DNA of 64,000 bases from positions 62,334,724 through 62,398,723 of the forward strand of contig NC_068935.1 in NCBI RefSeq assembly GCF_023091745.1, in the 5' to 3' direction. The DNA comes from Budorcas taxicolor (Eukaryota > Chordata > Mammalia > Artiodactyla > Bovidae). The notes under the pieces are model-generated. The model did not search any database. It was not told the origin of the DNA and saw nothing but the letters and a program-made list of their open reading frames with translations. A program made the position numbers and the translations under genes. This document shows, piece by piece, positions 35,600 through 47,187 of the stretch. Positions within the stretch are counted from its first letter, which is position 1, and every line of letters begins with the position of its first letter.

Positions 35600-37530
35600 A
35601 AAAGAATTGTATAACATGCAAAGAAACAATAGAGTATGATCCACATTAGGGAAAGAAGTCAACAGAAACTGTCTCTGAGTGTTTCCAAATGTTAGAATTA
35701 GCAGATGAAAACTTCAAGCCACATATTATACATAGGTTCAAAGTACTAAAAGAAGCCACGTTTAAAGAGTTAAAGAAAAGTATGACGACAACAACAAATC
35801 AACAAATAGAGATTCTCAATATGGATACACAAATTAAGAAATGATAACTAAATGAAAATAGCTTCAAAGAGTGCAATAACTGAAATGACAACTTCTTTAG
35901 AAGTATTCAAGACTAGGTTCAAGATGTCATAAGAAATTACTACTGACCTTGAAAATAGATCAACAATATTAATATACACTATACAATCTGGAGAATGGAG
36001 AGAAAAATGATAGCACTTCAGACACCTCTGGAACAATATCAAACATTCTAAAATATGTGTATTGGGGGGTTTTGAAGAACAGGATCAGAAAAAGTATTTG
36101 AAGAAACAAGACCAAAACTTCCAAAATTTTGAGAAACGTTGATCAGGTCCAAGAAGTTCAATGGACCCCAAAAAAGATAAAGAGATAGTCATAGACACTT
36201 TACAGTCAAACTGTTGAAAGCCAAGACAATTTTGAAAGGAATAGAAGGAAAATGACCCATGTAGAAGAAAACCATAATAAAATTAACAGTTAACTACTCA
36301 TCAGAAATAATGGAGGCCAAAAGACAGTGAACTGACATAATCAAAGAGTTGAAAGAAAAGAAGATTATCCATCAAAAATTCTGTATCTAGAAAAACTATC
36401 CCTTAAAAAATTGAAGGTTAAAAAAAGACATTTCCTGATAAACAAAGACTGGGAGAATTCATTGCTACTATACTTCTTTACAAGGAATACTAAAAAATGT
36501 CCTTCAGGCTGACACCAGTTAGTAAGTTGAATTCACAAGAAGAAATGAAGAGGAGCCAAAATGATTAATATCTGGGTTAATACAAATGTCTCTCATATTA
36601 TTCCTCATTTCTTCTCCTAACTTCTTCAAAAAAAAAGTAAGATTGTATTGATATAAAGCAATAGCTATAACACTGTCATGTTGAGTTTCTATGATAATCT
36701 ATATAGATGTAATATATATATGACATTAATAACACAAAAGAGGAAGGCAGGAATGGAGCTATGTTAGAGAAAAGTCTCTACATTTCACCAAAACTAAATG
36801 AGTATTAATATGAAGTAGATTGCAATTACTTAAGATATATATTGTACTGCAACTGCAATTCAAAAGCATATAGTTAAAAATCAACAGAAGAAAAAAGGTA
36901 CACTGAAAAACATTTAACACAAACAAAGGCAGTCTAGGAGGAAGAGAGCAACAAAGACAGAAGATACAGAGAAACCAATAGCAAAATGGCAAATGGAAAT
37001 TCAGCCATATCAGTCACTACATTAAATATTCATGGTCTAAACACCCCAATCAAAAATCAGAGATTTTTGAATCGCTAGTCTATGTCTGACGCAGGATACA
37101 GCATGCTTGGGGCTGGTGCATGGGGATGACCCACAGAGATGTTATGGGGAGGGAGGTGGGAGGGGGGTTCATGTTTGGGAACACATGTAAGAATTAAAGA
37201 TTTTAAAATTAAAAAAAATAAAACAAAAAAAACATGCAAAAAAAAAATCAGAGATTCAAAAAAACAAGATTCAACTATTGAATATATATTGTTTACAAGA
37301 GCAATTTAGAGCTTTAAATGCCTATACCAACAACAACAAAAAGTCTCAAATCAATGGCCAAATGATAAATCTTAATAAACTAGAAAAAAAAGCAAACTAA
37401 ATCTGAAACAAGCAGAGGTAAGATAAGTGCAGAAATGAATTAGAAAATAGGAAAACTACAGAAAATCAGTGAAAACAAAAATTGGTTTTTTGGAAAGACC
37501 AACACAGTTGATCTTACCTAGACTGATCAA
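35600..37530 (+). mobile_element. Decayed L1, interrupted by a young L1-like tail
   Basis: A-rich, L1-like sense sequence, for example GGAGGCCAAAAGACAGTGAA, then ATTTCCTGATAAACAAAGAC and AAATATTCATGGTCTAAACA. All frames are broken. A young insertion at 37,066-37,242 splits it, and the old sequence resumes at 37,257. Subfamily not assigned. Confidence 0.6.
37066..37242 (+). mobile_element. Short young L1 3'-end insertion, copy 1
   Basis: A 177-bp insertion flanked by the 14-bp duplication AAAAATCAGAGATT (37,052-37,065 and 37,243-37,256) and ending in an A-rich tail. Bases 37,077-37,217 are identical to copy 2 at 42,617-42,757. The body, with ATGTCTGACGCAGGATACAG and GAATTAAAGATTTTAAAATT, looks like the terminal 3'UTR of a recent bovid L1. 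The family name is from memory of ruminant repeats. Confidence 0.75.
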
Positions 37531-37545
37531 GAAAAAAAGATTACC

Positions 37546-37660
37546 TCGGAATTACCTGGTAGTCCAGTGGTTAGGACTCGGTGCTTTCACTGCCACAGGC
37601 TCAGGTTCAATCCCTGGTTGGGGAACCTAGACCACACAGTGAGCAAAAAAAAAAAATACG
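37546..37660 (+). repeat. tRNA-derived CHR-type SINE
   Basis: GAATTACCTGGTAGTCCAGT head, GGTTCAATCCCTGG B-box-like segment and GGGGAACCTAGACCACACAG, ending in an A-run. Confidence 0.8.
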
Positions 37661-37904
37661 TTACCAAGGTCTAGAATGAAAAGAGGGACATTACTACTGA
37701 ACTAAAAAATGTTAACAATTATAAGGCAAGCGTTATGCCAACAAATTAAGACAATTCAGATGAAATGGACAAAGACACAAATGACCAAAACTGACTTTAA
37801 ATGAAATGGAAAATCTCAATAGGCTTATGACAAGCAAATAAGTTGAAATATTGAAACTTCCCACAAAGAAAATCTAACTCCAGAAGTCTTCACTGGTGAA
37901 TTCT

Positions 37905-38935
37905 ATCAAATAAGGCACCTGAAAATGTATGTCCACACAAAAGCTTGCACAGAAATGATCATAGCAGCATTATTCACAATAGCTAAAAGGTGTAAACAAC
38001 TCAAATGTCCATCAGTGGATCCATGGATAAATAGAACATGATCTATCCATACAATGGAACATTGTTCACCTATAAAAATAAATGAAGTACTGATACATGT
38101 TGCAACGTGGATGAACTTTGAAATCGTTATGCTTAGTGAAATAAGCCAGACACAAAGAGCCACATATTAGGATTCCATTTATGTAAAATATCTGAGCAGG
38201 CAAATCCACAGAGACAGAAAGGACAGAAAGTAAATCAGTTGTTGCCAGGGGCTGGGGAAGGGGAAGTGGAGAGTTACCACTAACGGGTACAGCATTTTCC
38301 TCTGGGATGATGAAAATGTTCTGGAATTAGATTGAGATGATGTAAACTGTAAATACAGATCTTCCTCAATTTCCGATGGGGTTACATCCCAATAAACTCA
38401 TCACAACCTGAAAGTATCCTAAGTCAAAAATGCATTTAATACACCTAACCTACCAAACATCATAGCTTAGCTTCGACGTGCTCAGAACACTAATATTAGC
38501 CTACAATTTGACAAAATCATCTAACACAAAGCTCATTTTATAATAAAGTGTTGAATATCTCATATAAGTGAATACTGAACTGAAAGTGAAAAACAGAATG
38601 GCTATCTGGGTACAGAATTTTGATGAGCGTTATCGGTTGTTTACCCTCATGATCAAGCAGCTGAGTGGGAGCTTCATCATGAGAGGGGATTGCACCACAT
38701 ATTGCTAGCCTGGAAAAACATCAAAACTGAAAATTCAAAGCATGGTTTCTACTAAATGTGTATTGCTTTCGCACCAGTGTAAAAGTCAAAAAATCGTTAA
38801 GTCAAACCATTTTAAGTCAGGGACCATCTGTATACTAAAAAAACAATAAATTGTACATTTTAAAGGGTGGATTTTATGGTATGTGAATTATATCTCAGTA
38901 AAAAAAAAAAATTAAGTTTGAAAGAAAAAGAACTG
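37905..38935 (+). mobile_element. Old L1 3' end split by a DNA transposon
   Basis: The left part has the L1 ORF2-end pattern (ATTATTCACAATAGCTAAAA, TGTCCATCAGTGGATCCATG, GAAATAAGCCAGACAC). The right part (38,831 on) has the classical L1 terminus (TTGTACATTTTAAAGGGTGG, then TGTGAATTATATCTCAGTAA and an A-run). Between them lies the element at 38,356-38,830, so the L1 was there first. Confidence 0.75.
38356..38830. mobile_element. Non-autonomous TA-target DNA transposon (Tigger/MER-like)
   Basis: A 475-bp insertion flanked by TA on both sides (38,354-38,355 and 38,831-38,832). The ends are imperfect inverted repeats: the left starts CAGATCTTCCTC and the right ends GTCAGGGACCATCTG. It has no transposase frame. 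The flanking TA and termini fit the Tc1/mariner/pogo superfamily. Its exact family needs a library comparison. Confidence 0.65.
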
Positions 38936-38939
38936 AACA

Positions 38940-39248
38940 AGATATGCCAGACAAGTATTCACCAAAAGAAAGATACAGTTGCTATGTTACTATCACTGTA
39001 TAAGTCGACTATAAAGCACAAGCACACAGATGGAGAGAACAAACATATGGACACCAAGGGGGGAAGGCGTAGGTGGGACAAATTGGGAGGCTGGGGTTGA
39101 CATAGAGACTCCACCATGTATAAAATAGGTGACTAATGAGAACCTACTGTATAGCATGGGGAATTCTACTCAGTGCTCTGTGGTGATCTAAATAGGAGGG
39201 AAATCTAAAAATGAGTGGCTATATGTACACGTATACCTGTTCATGTAT
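38940..39248 (+). mobile_element. Artiodactyl L1 3'UTR fragment
   Basis: The blocks CATATGGACACCAAGGGGGG, GAGAACCTACTGTATAGCAT and CTACTCAGTGCTCTGTGGTG are those of the artiodactyl L1 3'UTR. It is broken off at the BovB 5' junction near 39,249. Confidence 0.7.
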
Positions 39249-39418
39249 AAGTGAACAATGCAAAGAAATAGAGGAAAACAATAGAATGGAAAAGACTAGA
39301 GATCGCTCCAAGAAATGAGTGGATATATGTATACATATAGCTGTTCACGTACAAGTGAACAATGCAAAGAAATAGAGGAAAACAACAGAATGGAAAAGAC
39401 TAGAGATCGCTCCAAGAA
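39211..39418 (+). repeat. 104-bp tandem duplication across an L1/BovB junction
   Basis: Unit 1 is 39,211-39,314 and unit 2 is 39,315-39,418. They differ at about 7 positions. Each unit begins with the L1-derived ATGAGTGG(C/A)TATATGTA and ends in BovB 5' sequence (AACAATGCAAAGAAATAGAG, then CTAGAGATCGCTCCAAG). Confidence 0.88.
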
Positions 39419-41310
39419 AATTAGAGATACCAAGGAAACATTTCATGTAAAGATGGGCACAAAAAGGGACAGAAAGAGTATGGGCCTAACAACAGAAGCA
39501 GACGATATTAAGAGGAGGTGGCAAAAACACACAGAACTGTACAAAAAAGGTCTTAATGACCCAGATAACCATGATGGTGTGATCACTCACCTAGAACCAG
39601 ACATCCTGGAGTGTGAAGTCAAGTGGGCCTTAGGAAGCATCACTACGAACACAGCTAGTGGAGGTGATAGACCTCCAGCTGAGCTATTTCAAATCCTAAA
39701 AGATGCTGCTGCTAAAGTGCTGCACTCAAAATGCCAGCAAATATGTGTTGCAGAGGTTAAAGCGTCTGCCTGCAATGTGGGAGATCTGGGTTCGATCCCT
39801 GGGTCGGGAAGATCCCCTGGAGAAGGAAATGGCAGCCCACTCCAGTATTCTTGCCTGGAGAATCCCATGGATGGAGGAGCCTGGCGGGCTACAGTCCATG
39901 GGTTGCAAAGAGTCGGACACGACTGAGCGACTTCACTTTCACTCTTTCACTTTCATCAGCAGCCACAGGACTGGAAAAGGTCAATTTTCAGTCCAATCCC
40001 AAAGAAGGGCAATGCCAAAGAATGTCCAAACTACTGCACAGTTGAACTCATCTCACACATTAGCAAAGTAATGCTCAAAATTCTCCAAGCCAGGCTTCAA
40101 CAGTACATGAAATGAGAACTTCCAGATGTTCAAGCTGGGTTTAGAAAAGGCAGAAGAACCAGAGGTTAAATTGCCAACATCCATGGGATCATAGGAAAAG
40201 CAAGAGAATTCCAGAAAAATATCAACTTCTGCTTCATTGACTACATTAAAGCCTTTGACTGTGTGGATCACAATAAACTGTGGAAAATTCTTCAAGAGAT
40301 GGGAATACCAGACCACCTTATCTGCCTCTTGAGAAAACTGTATGCAGGTCAAGAAGCAACAGTTAGAATCAGACATGGAACAATCGACTGGTTCCAAATT
40401 GGGAAAGGAGTATGTCAAGGCTACATATTGTCACCCTGCTTATTTAACTTATATGCAGAGTACATCATGCAAAATGCCTGACTGGATGAAGCACAAGCTG
40501 GAATCAAGATTGCTGGGAGAAATATCAATAACCTCAGATATGCATATGACACAACCCTTATGTCTGAAAGCGAAGAAGAACTAAAGAACCTCTTGATAAA
40601 AGTGAAAGAGGAGAGTGAAAAAGCTGGCTTAAAACTCAACATTCAAAAAACAAAGATCATGGCATCCGGTCCCATCACTTCATGGCAAATAGATGGAGAA
40701 ACAATGGAAACAGTGACAGACTTTATTTGCCTGGGCTCCAAAATCACTGCAGATGGTGACTGCATCCACGAAATTAAAAGACGCTTGCTCTTTGGAAGAA
40801 AAGCTATGACCAACCTAGACAGCGTATTAAAAAGCAGAGATGTTACTTTGTCGAGAAAAGGCCTGTTTAGTCAAAGCTATGGTTTTTCCAGTAGTTGTGT
40901 ACAGATGTGAGAGCTGGACCATAAAGAAGGCTGAATGCTGAACAATTGATGCTTTTGAACTGTGGTGTTGGAGAAGACTCTTGAGAGTCCCTTGGACTGA
41001 AAGGAGATCCAACCAGTTAATCTGAAAGGAAATCAACCCTGAATATTCATTGGAAGAACTAATGCTGAAGCTGAAACTCCAATACTTTGGCCACCTGATG
41101 CGAAGAACTGACTCATTTGAAAAGACCCTGATGCTGGGAAAGATTGAAGGCAGGAGACGGGGACAACAGAGGATGAGATGATTGGATGGCATCACTGACT
41201 CGATGGATATGAGTTCGAGCAAGTTCCAGGAGATGGTGAAGGATAGGGAAACCAGGAGTACTGCAGTCCATGGGGTCACAGAGTTGGGCACCACTGAGCG
41301 ACTGAACAAC
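39249..41310 (+). mobile_element. BovB (RTE) LINE, broken, with SINE insertion
   Basis: Sense BovB from the duplicated 5' segment to the tail TGAGCGACTGAACAACA at about 41,300. Pieces of the reverse transcriptase remain in different frames: 39,315-39,700 carries the region before the RT core, 40,263-40,481 the DHNKLWKIL to GYILSPCLFNLYAEY part, and 40,560-40,700 the next block. The catalytic YADD box reads YAYD here. A Bov-tA at 39,747-39,955 interrupts it. Confidence 0.92.
39747..39955 (+). repeat. Bov-tA SINE inserted into BovB
   Basis: The tRNA-like part is well kept (GGTTCGATCCCTGGGTCGGG) and the body runs to GTCGGACACGACTGAGCGAC with a CTTTCACTCTTTCACTTTCA tail. The 5' head is short, starting inside the A-box region. 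Confidence 0.92.
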
Positions 41311-42351
41311 AAGCCTCAACTGAGAAAACAGCAACTGGGCCTCTACTAGGAACATCACGTGAGGCAAGCTTGGCTCCCTGGCATGAGGGGAACTATAGAA
41401 CTCTCAGTGGGGCCTGGGTGGGGGGGTGGAATCTAGAGATAAAATTTTTATATTTATCAAGAGGGTACAGATAGGGTCGAAAAATACTGGAAATCTCTCT
41501 TCAAGCAAAAATCTAATCTTGTCATTATCCTACCTACAGCCCTCCAGTGGCTCCACAGTGCCCTCTTGAGCAAGTTCACTTTTTCTGCCCAATCTCTGAA
41601 CCACTTTTCACAACCACCTTCAAGAAATCAAATCGGGTTATTTGCTTCTTCCTGAAACACTCCATACTCCATGTCTTGCCCACCTGAGGAGACAGGGATG
41701 GAGACAAGGACACCTGGGCAGAGCTGGGGTTGGGTAGAGAACATGGCTGCCATGGGCCCACCCAGTGGCTGACAGGAAAGAGCTAGGCTTCGAGTCCTGA
41801 CAGAGGGCCTGGCTTGCCCCCTTCATCTCCTCAACTGGTCTGCTTCTCTCCTAGTCTGCCTCACAGAGCCCTGTTCCATCCACCACTGCCAACCTCCATC
41901 TTTCCTGTCCTTCTTCAGTTGCCTTGACACAGGCTCCCTCCATTTCTTGCCTTCCCCCCAGACACGGTCCCCCAGAAGTGTCAGCCCTGCCCCACTTCCC
42001 AGTAGCCCCTCACAGTGAACCCCAGGGGTTGACCCCACTACCCAGGTTCCTATTTCACAAGGAATTAACTCAGTGAAATAGAGGCCCAGAGGATGTTAAA
42101 GGCAAGAGAACCACTTGCAAGGCTGAGACTCCAATCCAGGATGCCCCCCTAGCCCAGTGTTCTTCCTCTGTCCTCACACCAACAACTTGCGCTCACCAAA
42201 GGAAAGGTAGAGAAGAGCTCCACTGTCTTCTTCTCAGTCCCCATGTGGCCTTCCTATTCCCAGGGAGCCATCCTCCTTGCCCAGAGGCCAGCAGGAGGTC
42301 GAGCACAAGGTTGTGTGATCTTAGCTCAGTTTTATGGCCTCTATGCCTCAG
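41311..42351. other. Intergenic, no gene seen
   Basis: Unique-looking DNA. Chance frames of 60-70 codons only. Confidence 0.5.
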
Positions 42352-43612
42352 TCGAGAAGCAACAGTTAGAAATGGACATGGAACGACAGACTGGGTCCAA
42401 ACTGGGAAAGGAGTACGTCAAGGCTGTATATTGTCACCCTGCTTATTTAACCTATATACAGAGTATATCATGTGAAATGCCAGGCTGGATGAAGCACAAG
42501 CTGGAATCAAGATTGCCGGTAGAAATATCAATAACCTCAGAGAAGCAGATGACACCACCCTTATGGCAGAAAGCAAAAAAGAGCTAAAGAGCCTCTTTAA
42601 AAGCCTTCTAAATGCCAGTCTATGTCTGACGCAGGATACAGCATGCTTGGGGCTGGTGCATGGGGATGACCCACAGAGATGTTATGGGGAGGGAGGTGGG
42701 AGGGGGGTTCATGTTTGGGAACACATGTAAGAATTAAAGATTTTAAAATTAAAAAAATAAAAAACTATAAAAAATAAAAATAAAATAAATAAAAAGCACA
42801 AAGTGGAAAAAAAAAGAAAAAGAAAAAAAATAAATCAGTTTATGGAAAAATCTCAAAAAAAAAAATAAAAGCCTTCTAAAGCTTTCTAAGAGCCTTCTAA
42901 AGAAGACAGTGAAAAATCTGGCTTAAAACTCAACATCCAAAAAATGATAATCATGGCATCCAGTCCCATCACTTCATGGAAAATAGATGGGGAAACAATG
43001 GAAATAGTGAGAGACTTTATTCTGGGGCTCCAAAATCACTGCAGATGGTGACTGCAGCCATGAAATGAAAAGACGCTTGCTCCTTGGAAGAAAAGCTATG
43101 ACCAACCTAGACAGCATATTAAAAAGCAGAGACATAACTTCACCAACAAAGGTCCGTCTAGTCAAAGCTATGGTTTTTCCAGTAGTCACGTACGGATGTG
43201 AGAGTTGGACCATAAAGAAGACTGAGCACCGAAAAACTGATCTTTTTAAACTGTGATGTTGGAGAAGGCTTTTGAAAGCCCCTTGGACTGAAAGGAGATC
43301 AAACCAGTCCATCCTAGAGGGAATCAACCCTGAATATTCATTGGAAGGACTGATGCTGAAGCTGAAACTCCAATACTTTGGCCACCTGATGTGAAGAACT
43401 AACTCATTGGAAAAGACCCTGATGCTGGGAAAAATTGAAGGCAGGAGGAGAAGGGAACGACAGAGGATGAGTTGGTTGGATGGCATCACTGACTCGATGG
43501 ACATGAGTTTGAGGAAGCTCCAGGAGTTGTTGATGGACAGGGAGGCCTGGCGTGCTGCAGTCCATGGGGTCGAAAAGAGTCGGACATGACTGAGCGACTG
43601 AACTGAACTGAT
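42352..43612 (+). mobile_element. BovB (RTE) LINE, 5'-truncated, split by an L1-like tail
   Basis: Starts inside the reverse transcriptase (GAAGCAACAGTTAGAAATGG) and ends in the intact tail GACTGAGCGACTGAACTGAA at about 43,610. The catalytic box region reads READD in place of RYADD. The copy is cut at 42,613-42,866 by a young insertion. The post-RT part (43,065-43,589) is fairly well kept. Confidence 0.92.
42613..42866 (+). mobile_element. Short young L1 3'-end insertion, copy 2, with extra 3' sequence
   Basis: A 254-bp insertion flanked by the 14-bp duplication AAAAGCCTTCTAAA (42,599-42,612 and 42,867-42,880). The first 145 bases match copy 1. After an A-rich stretch there is extra sequence absent from copy 1 (about 42,776-42,854, including GCACAAAGTGG and TAAATCAGTTTATGG) and then a second A-tail. 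That layout fits a 3' transduction. Confidence 0.75.
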
Positions 43613-44127
43613 GTGTTTGTCCACCTGTATTCAAAGTAGGGGTGATGCTCATGAGAATGACTACCTTATAGTGGAGGCTGGAGTTAATCCAGGTGCCTGG
43701 CACACAGTAAGTTCTCAATAAAGACTCGTCACTGAGCTAACTCTTCTGATTAGAGAAGGGTGAGGAACATGTCTCTGATGTTCTAATTGTATGTCCCTTC
43801 AGGTAGCACCAAACCACCATGTTCAAAGCCAATCTTGCTGTCTCTCCCCCAAACCCACCCCAGCTGAACCCTTCTTGGTGAATGGTTCCATGGGCCACCC
43901 CAGACCTCCTCTCCTTCATTCCCCACCCTCAACTCATCACTGACTTCTAAAGAGCTCCCAGGACCAGCGCCCTAGTCTCCAGATCCCCAAGGAGGACCCC
44001 CAGGTTGAGCGTCCCTGAAACTTCTGACACCCAGGGGTTTGCTCCAAGACAGAGCATGAGACCCACCCTGGGTGGCCCAGAACAAGGGAGACAGCTTCAT
44101 CTCATCTCACCCACAGGGGCTCCCTTG
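43613..44127. other. Intergenic, no gene seen
   Basis: Unique-looking. An AATAAA occurs near 43,718 but no gene leads to it. Confidence 0.5.
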
Positions 44128-44363
44128 TCCATCACCAACTCCAAGGGCTTGTTCAAACTCATGTCCATCAAGTCAGTGATGCCATCCAAGCATCGCATCC
44201 TCTGTCGTCCCCTTCTCCTCCTGCCTTCAATCTTTCCCAGCATCAGGGTCTTTTCCAATGAGTCAGTTATTCACATCAGGTGCCAAAGTACTGGAGTTTC
44301 AGCTTCAGCATCAGTCCTTCCAATGAATATTCAGGACTGATTTCCTTTAGGATGGACTGGCCA
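44128..44363 (-). mobile_element. BovB 3'-end fragment
   Basis: Antisense BovB tail region: AACTCATGTCCATCAAGTCA, then CAGCATCAGGGTCTTTTCCA and a sense-reversed end near GATTTCCTTTAGGATGGACT. Confidence 0.9.
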
Positions 44364-44782
44364 GTCCTTTGATCCCGACTCCCAACTCAGAGAAGCTCAG
44401 CACCTGCCCAGCATGGACAATGGTGCTGTCTGGCTCCCACCCCAACGCTGGTTCATCACTGGCCAGAGACTCCCCCAGCCAGGCTCCAGTCTGACAGGTC
44501 CCTCCAGTAGCAGCCCCAGTGCCTGAGCCCAGAAATGCTCCCACGGCCTGGGTGACCCAAAGCTTTCTTTTCACAAACTGCCCCTCAAATGGAAAGGGCT
44601 TGGAGGGATGAAGGGAAAGATGCCACCTCTGCCTGACTCGGAAGAAGGCAGGATTTGGGGGAGACGTGGTTCTGAGCAGCTGCCCCAGGTGCTGAAGGAT
44701 CAACAGGGAGGTGGAGGGAAACACGTGACCTTGCCGCCACCTGCTGGCTGGAGGTCAAATTGCACCGTATCTCCCTGAGGCA

Positions 44783-44993
44783 TGACTTCCCTGGTGACTC
44801 AGACAGTAAAGCATCTGCCTACAATGCAGGAGACCCGGTTTCAATCCCTGGGTCGGAAAGATCTCCTGGAGAAGGAAATGGCAACCCATTCCAGTATTCT
44901 TGCCTCAAAAATCCCATGGACAGAGGAGCCTGGTAAGCTACAGTCCATGAGGTCACAAAGAGTCAGACATGACTGAGTGACTTCGCTTCACTT
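44783..44993 (+). repeat. Bov-tA SINE, full length
   Basis: GACTTCCCTGGTGACTCAGA head, a B-box-like GTTTCAATCCC, and the body to GTCAGACATGACTGAGTGAC. Confidence 0.93.
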
Positions 44994-46554
44994 CCCTGCG
45001 GCCAGAGCCAGGGCTCTGACTCCTCGGTGAGGACCAGGGGGCAACCTGGGCTGGGTGTCTCTGAAGGAGCGCCATTCCTTCTGGAAGGGTGGCTCTGGCG
45101 TGCCGGCTCAAGCCTCCAGGAGCAGCCAGCGGCTACTCTTTCCTGTGTCTGAGGAAGCCCAACTCCTCCACTGCAGGGCCTTCTGCATAAGGGTATGGCA
45201 CCCTTGACCCGTGGGCCCAGTGCTTAGCACACACTAAAGGCCCCATCAATTTGGACGGCAAAATGAGACAGCGTGGGTGTGCTGGGGAGACAGTGTGAAC
45301 AACTGAAGTGAGGGAAGGAGAGCCAGTGAAGTGAACGTCCGAGGGGGCAGGACAGTTCTTGACAAGGCCCCAAGTGACAGGCAGGCCAGGTTGTTGGAGG
45401 TTAAGAGGCCAAGCTCTGGAGACCTGGCAACGGTCCCTTGGACTGTTGGCAGCTGGTGTGGTGGGACCTCACTGTTTGACTCTGTTTGACCCTGAAGCCT
45501 GGAGCAAACGACAGCCTAAAAGTGCCCGTGGTGACAGAGGACAAAGCTGCCTCCCCCCACAGGACTTGCCCCGGGGCTCAGGGGCCCGTAGGCAGATGTA
45601 TATGGAAGATAGTGAGTGGAGAGAGGAGAAAGCCAGAGAAAGCACAGCAGGCAGGCATGCCCTGTTCCAGCCCCACCCCTGAGCCCCAGGCCAGCCCTGC
45701 TCTGGGCTTTCTCGCTGCCTCCGTTCAGGGCCCAAATGTCAACACGGAGAAGCGTCTTCATCAGGTTCTGCGGTGGCTGGACGGGGCGGAGCTCCAGAGC
45801 CCGGCCTTGATGGGTCCAGAGCCTTTCCTAGTGCTGCTCAGGGCAACTCAGGCTGGCACGGGCCGGTGGGGCTAAGGGGTGGCCCGCTCGCCCAGAACTC
45901 AGGGTGCTCCCTCTGGCCCAGATGGGGCCAAGGTCCTCAGAGTCTTCCCGTGAGGAGCACAAACCGGGCAAAGGCCCTGTGGAGCCTGGATCCCAGGTGC
46001 GCCAAAGCCACGACCCAGCACATGGTGGGGGCCCCAGTGGCGCCCTCTACTGGCCAGGGGCTCTTCCCTCAGCCTTGGATACCGAGGCTGGAGAGCCTTT
46101 GCCTGCAAACACAGGGCGTGTACTGTCCATCCAGGGCCCCAGGAAGCAGGGAAAGGAACGGAGAGAGGGAAGAAAACCGCCCAGGACTCTAGTTGCCCCT
46201 GAGCACGGCCCAGCCCATCCCTGGAGGCCTGGAGACAGCCCTCCCCGCCTCCCACCCCCGCTGCCAGCAGGAGATGCGCCCATTCTCTCTCTCCCAGGGC
46301 CCCAGAGCCACATGCAGGCCGACCCCGAGTGGTGGCCCTGCTGGCCTGCTGGGCTGACTCTTGCTGGCATTTTGGAGAGTGGGGACAGGAAGTCCTTGGC
46401 CTGCCGGGTGCTTGTGTGCAGAAGTTTGGGCGGTGATGGGCCAAGTCTCGCGGCCATGGACCTGCCTCCTTGATTTCCTTCCCATGGAAGACACCCAGCC
46501 CCTTCCACCCTTGCCCTGCCACCCTTCATCCCTCCTTCCAGCTCACCACTGCCC
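44994..46554. other. Intergenic downstream of PNCK, no gene seen
   Basis: GC-rich, unique-looking. Overlapping frames on both strands (for example 45,899-46,522) lack domains. Confidence 0.5.
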
Positions 46555-47187
46555 ACTGCTCTGTCTGTCTTTATTGATTTGAGGGAGACTGGGGTGGGTG
46601 GGGGATCCGGAGGGCCACGACACAAGCAGGACCACCCACAGTGAAGCACAGAACACGCGCGGGCCAGACATCTCTGGGGCCTCTTGGCTCATAGCCGGGG
46701 TGTGGTGGCAACAGGGGAGGGGAAGTCTGCAAATGCCCCACCCCAGCATCATGCACCCCACCCAACAGGACTCAAACTCTCCCCGTGGCAACCCACCCTG
46801 GGCTGGCGGGGTGGGGTGTGTGGGGCTGGGGGGTCTGAGGGTCCATGTGCTCAGCCTGGGCATCTGCCTGGAGGAGAGGGAAAGAGAGAAGTACAGGAAA
46901 GCGGACACCCAGGAGCCCCCACCCCATGACATGCCCTGTGCCCCCGGCCCCCAGCCCAGGCTCTCAGCAGAGGTGCCCACTGGGGCCTGGCACTGGGCCC
47001 CTCAAGAATCCAGGCCAGCAGCATGGCCTGCCCCCCAACCTCTCTCTCATCCCCCTCTCAGCGGACCCCGGCTCCCCTGCCGCCCCTGTCTGCACTCTCT
47101 GCTGTCAGCCCACTGAGCTCTAGGCCACCCAGGGCCTGCCACTTCTGGAGTTCGCCAAGGAGCCATCTCCCAGCATGCACCTGGCTG
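46555..47187 (-). other. PNCK: PNCK 3'UTR
   Basis: It follows the TGA stop on the - strand. The first canonical poly(A) signal on this strand is AATAAA at 46,575-46,570 (TTTATT on the + strand). This gives a 3'UTR of about 0.6 kb and a transcript of roughly 1.7-1.8 kb plus 5'UTR. Confidence 0.7.

Noticed and set aside
45899..46649. Overlapping - strand frames of about 200 codons below PNCK
   Set aside because: They fall beyond or across the PNCK poly(A) signal, show no domain, and compete with + strand frames of similar length.
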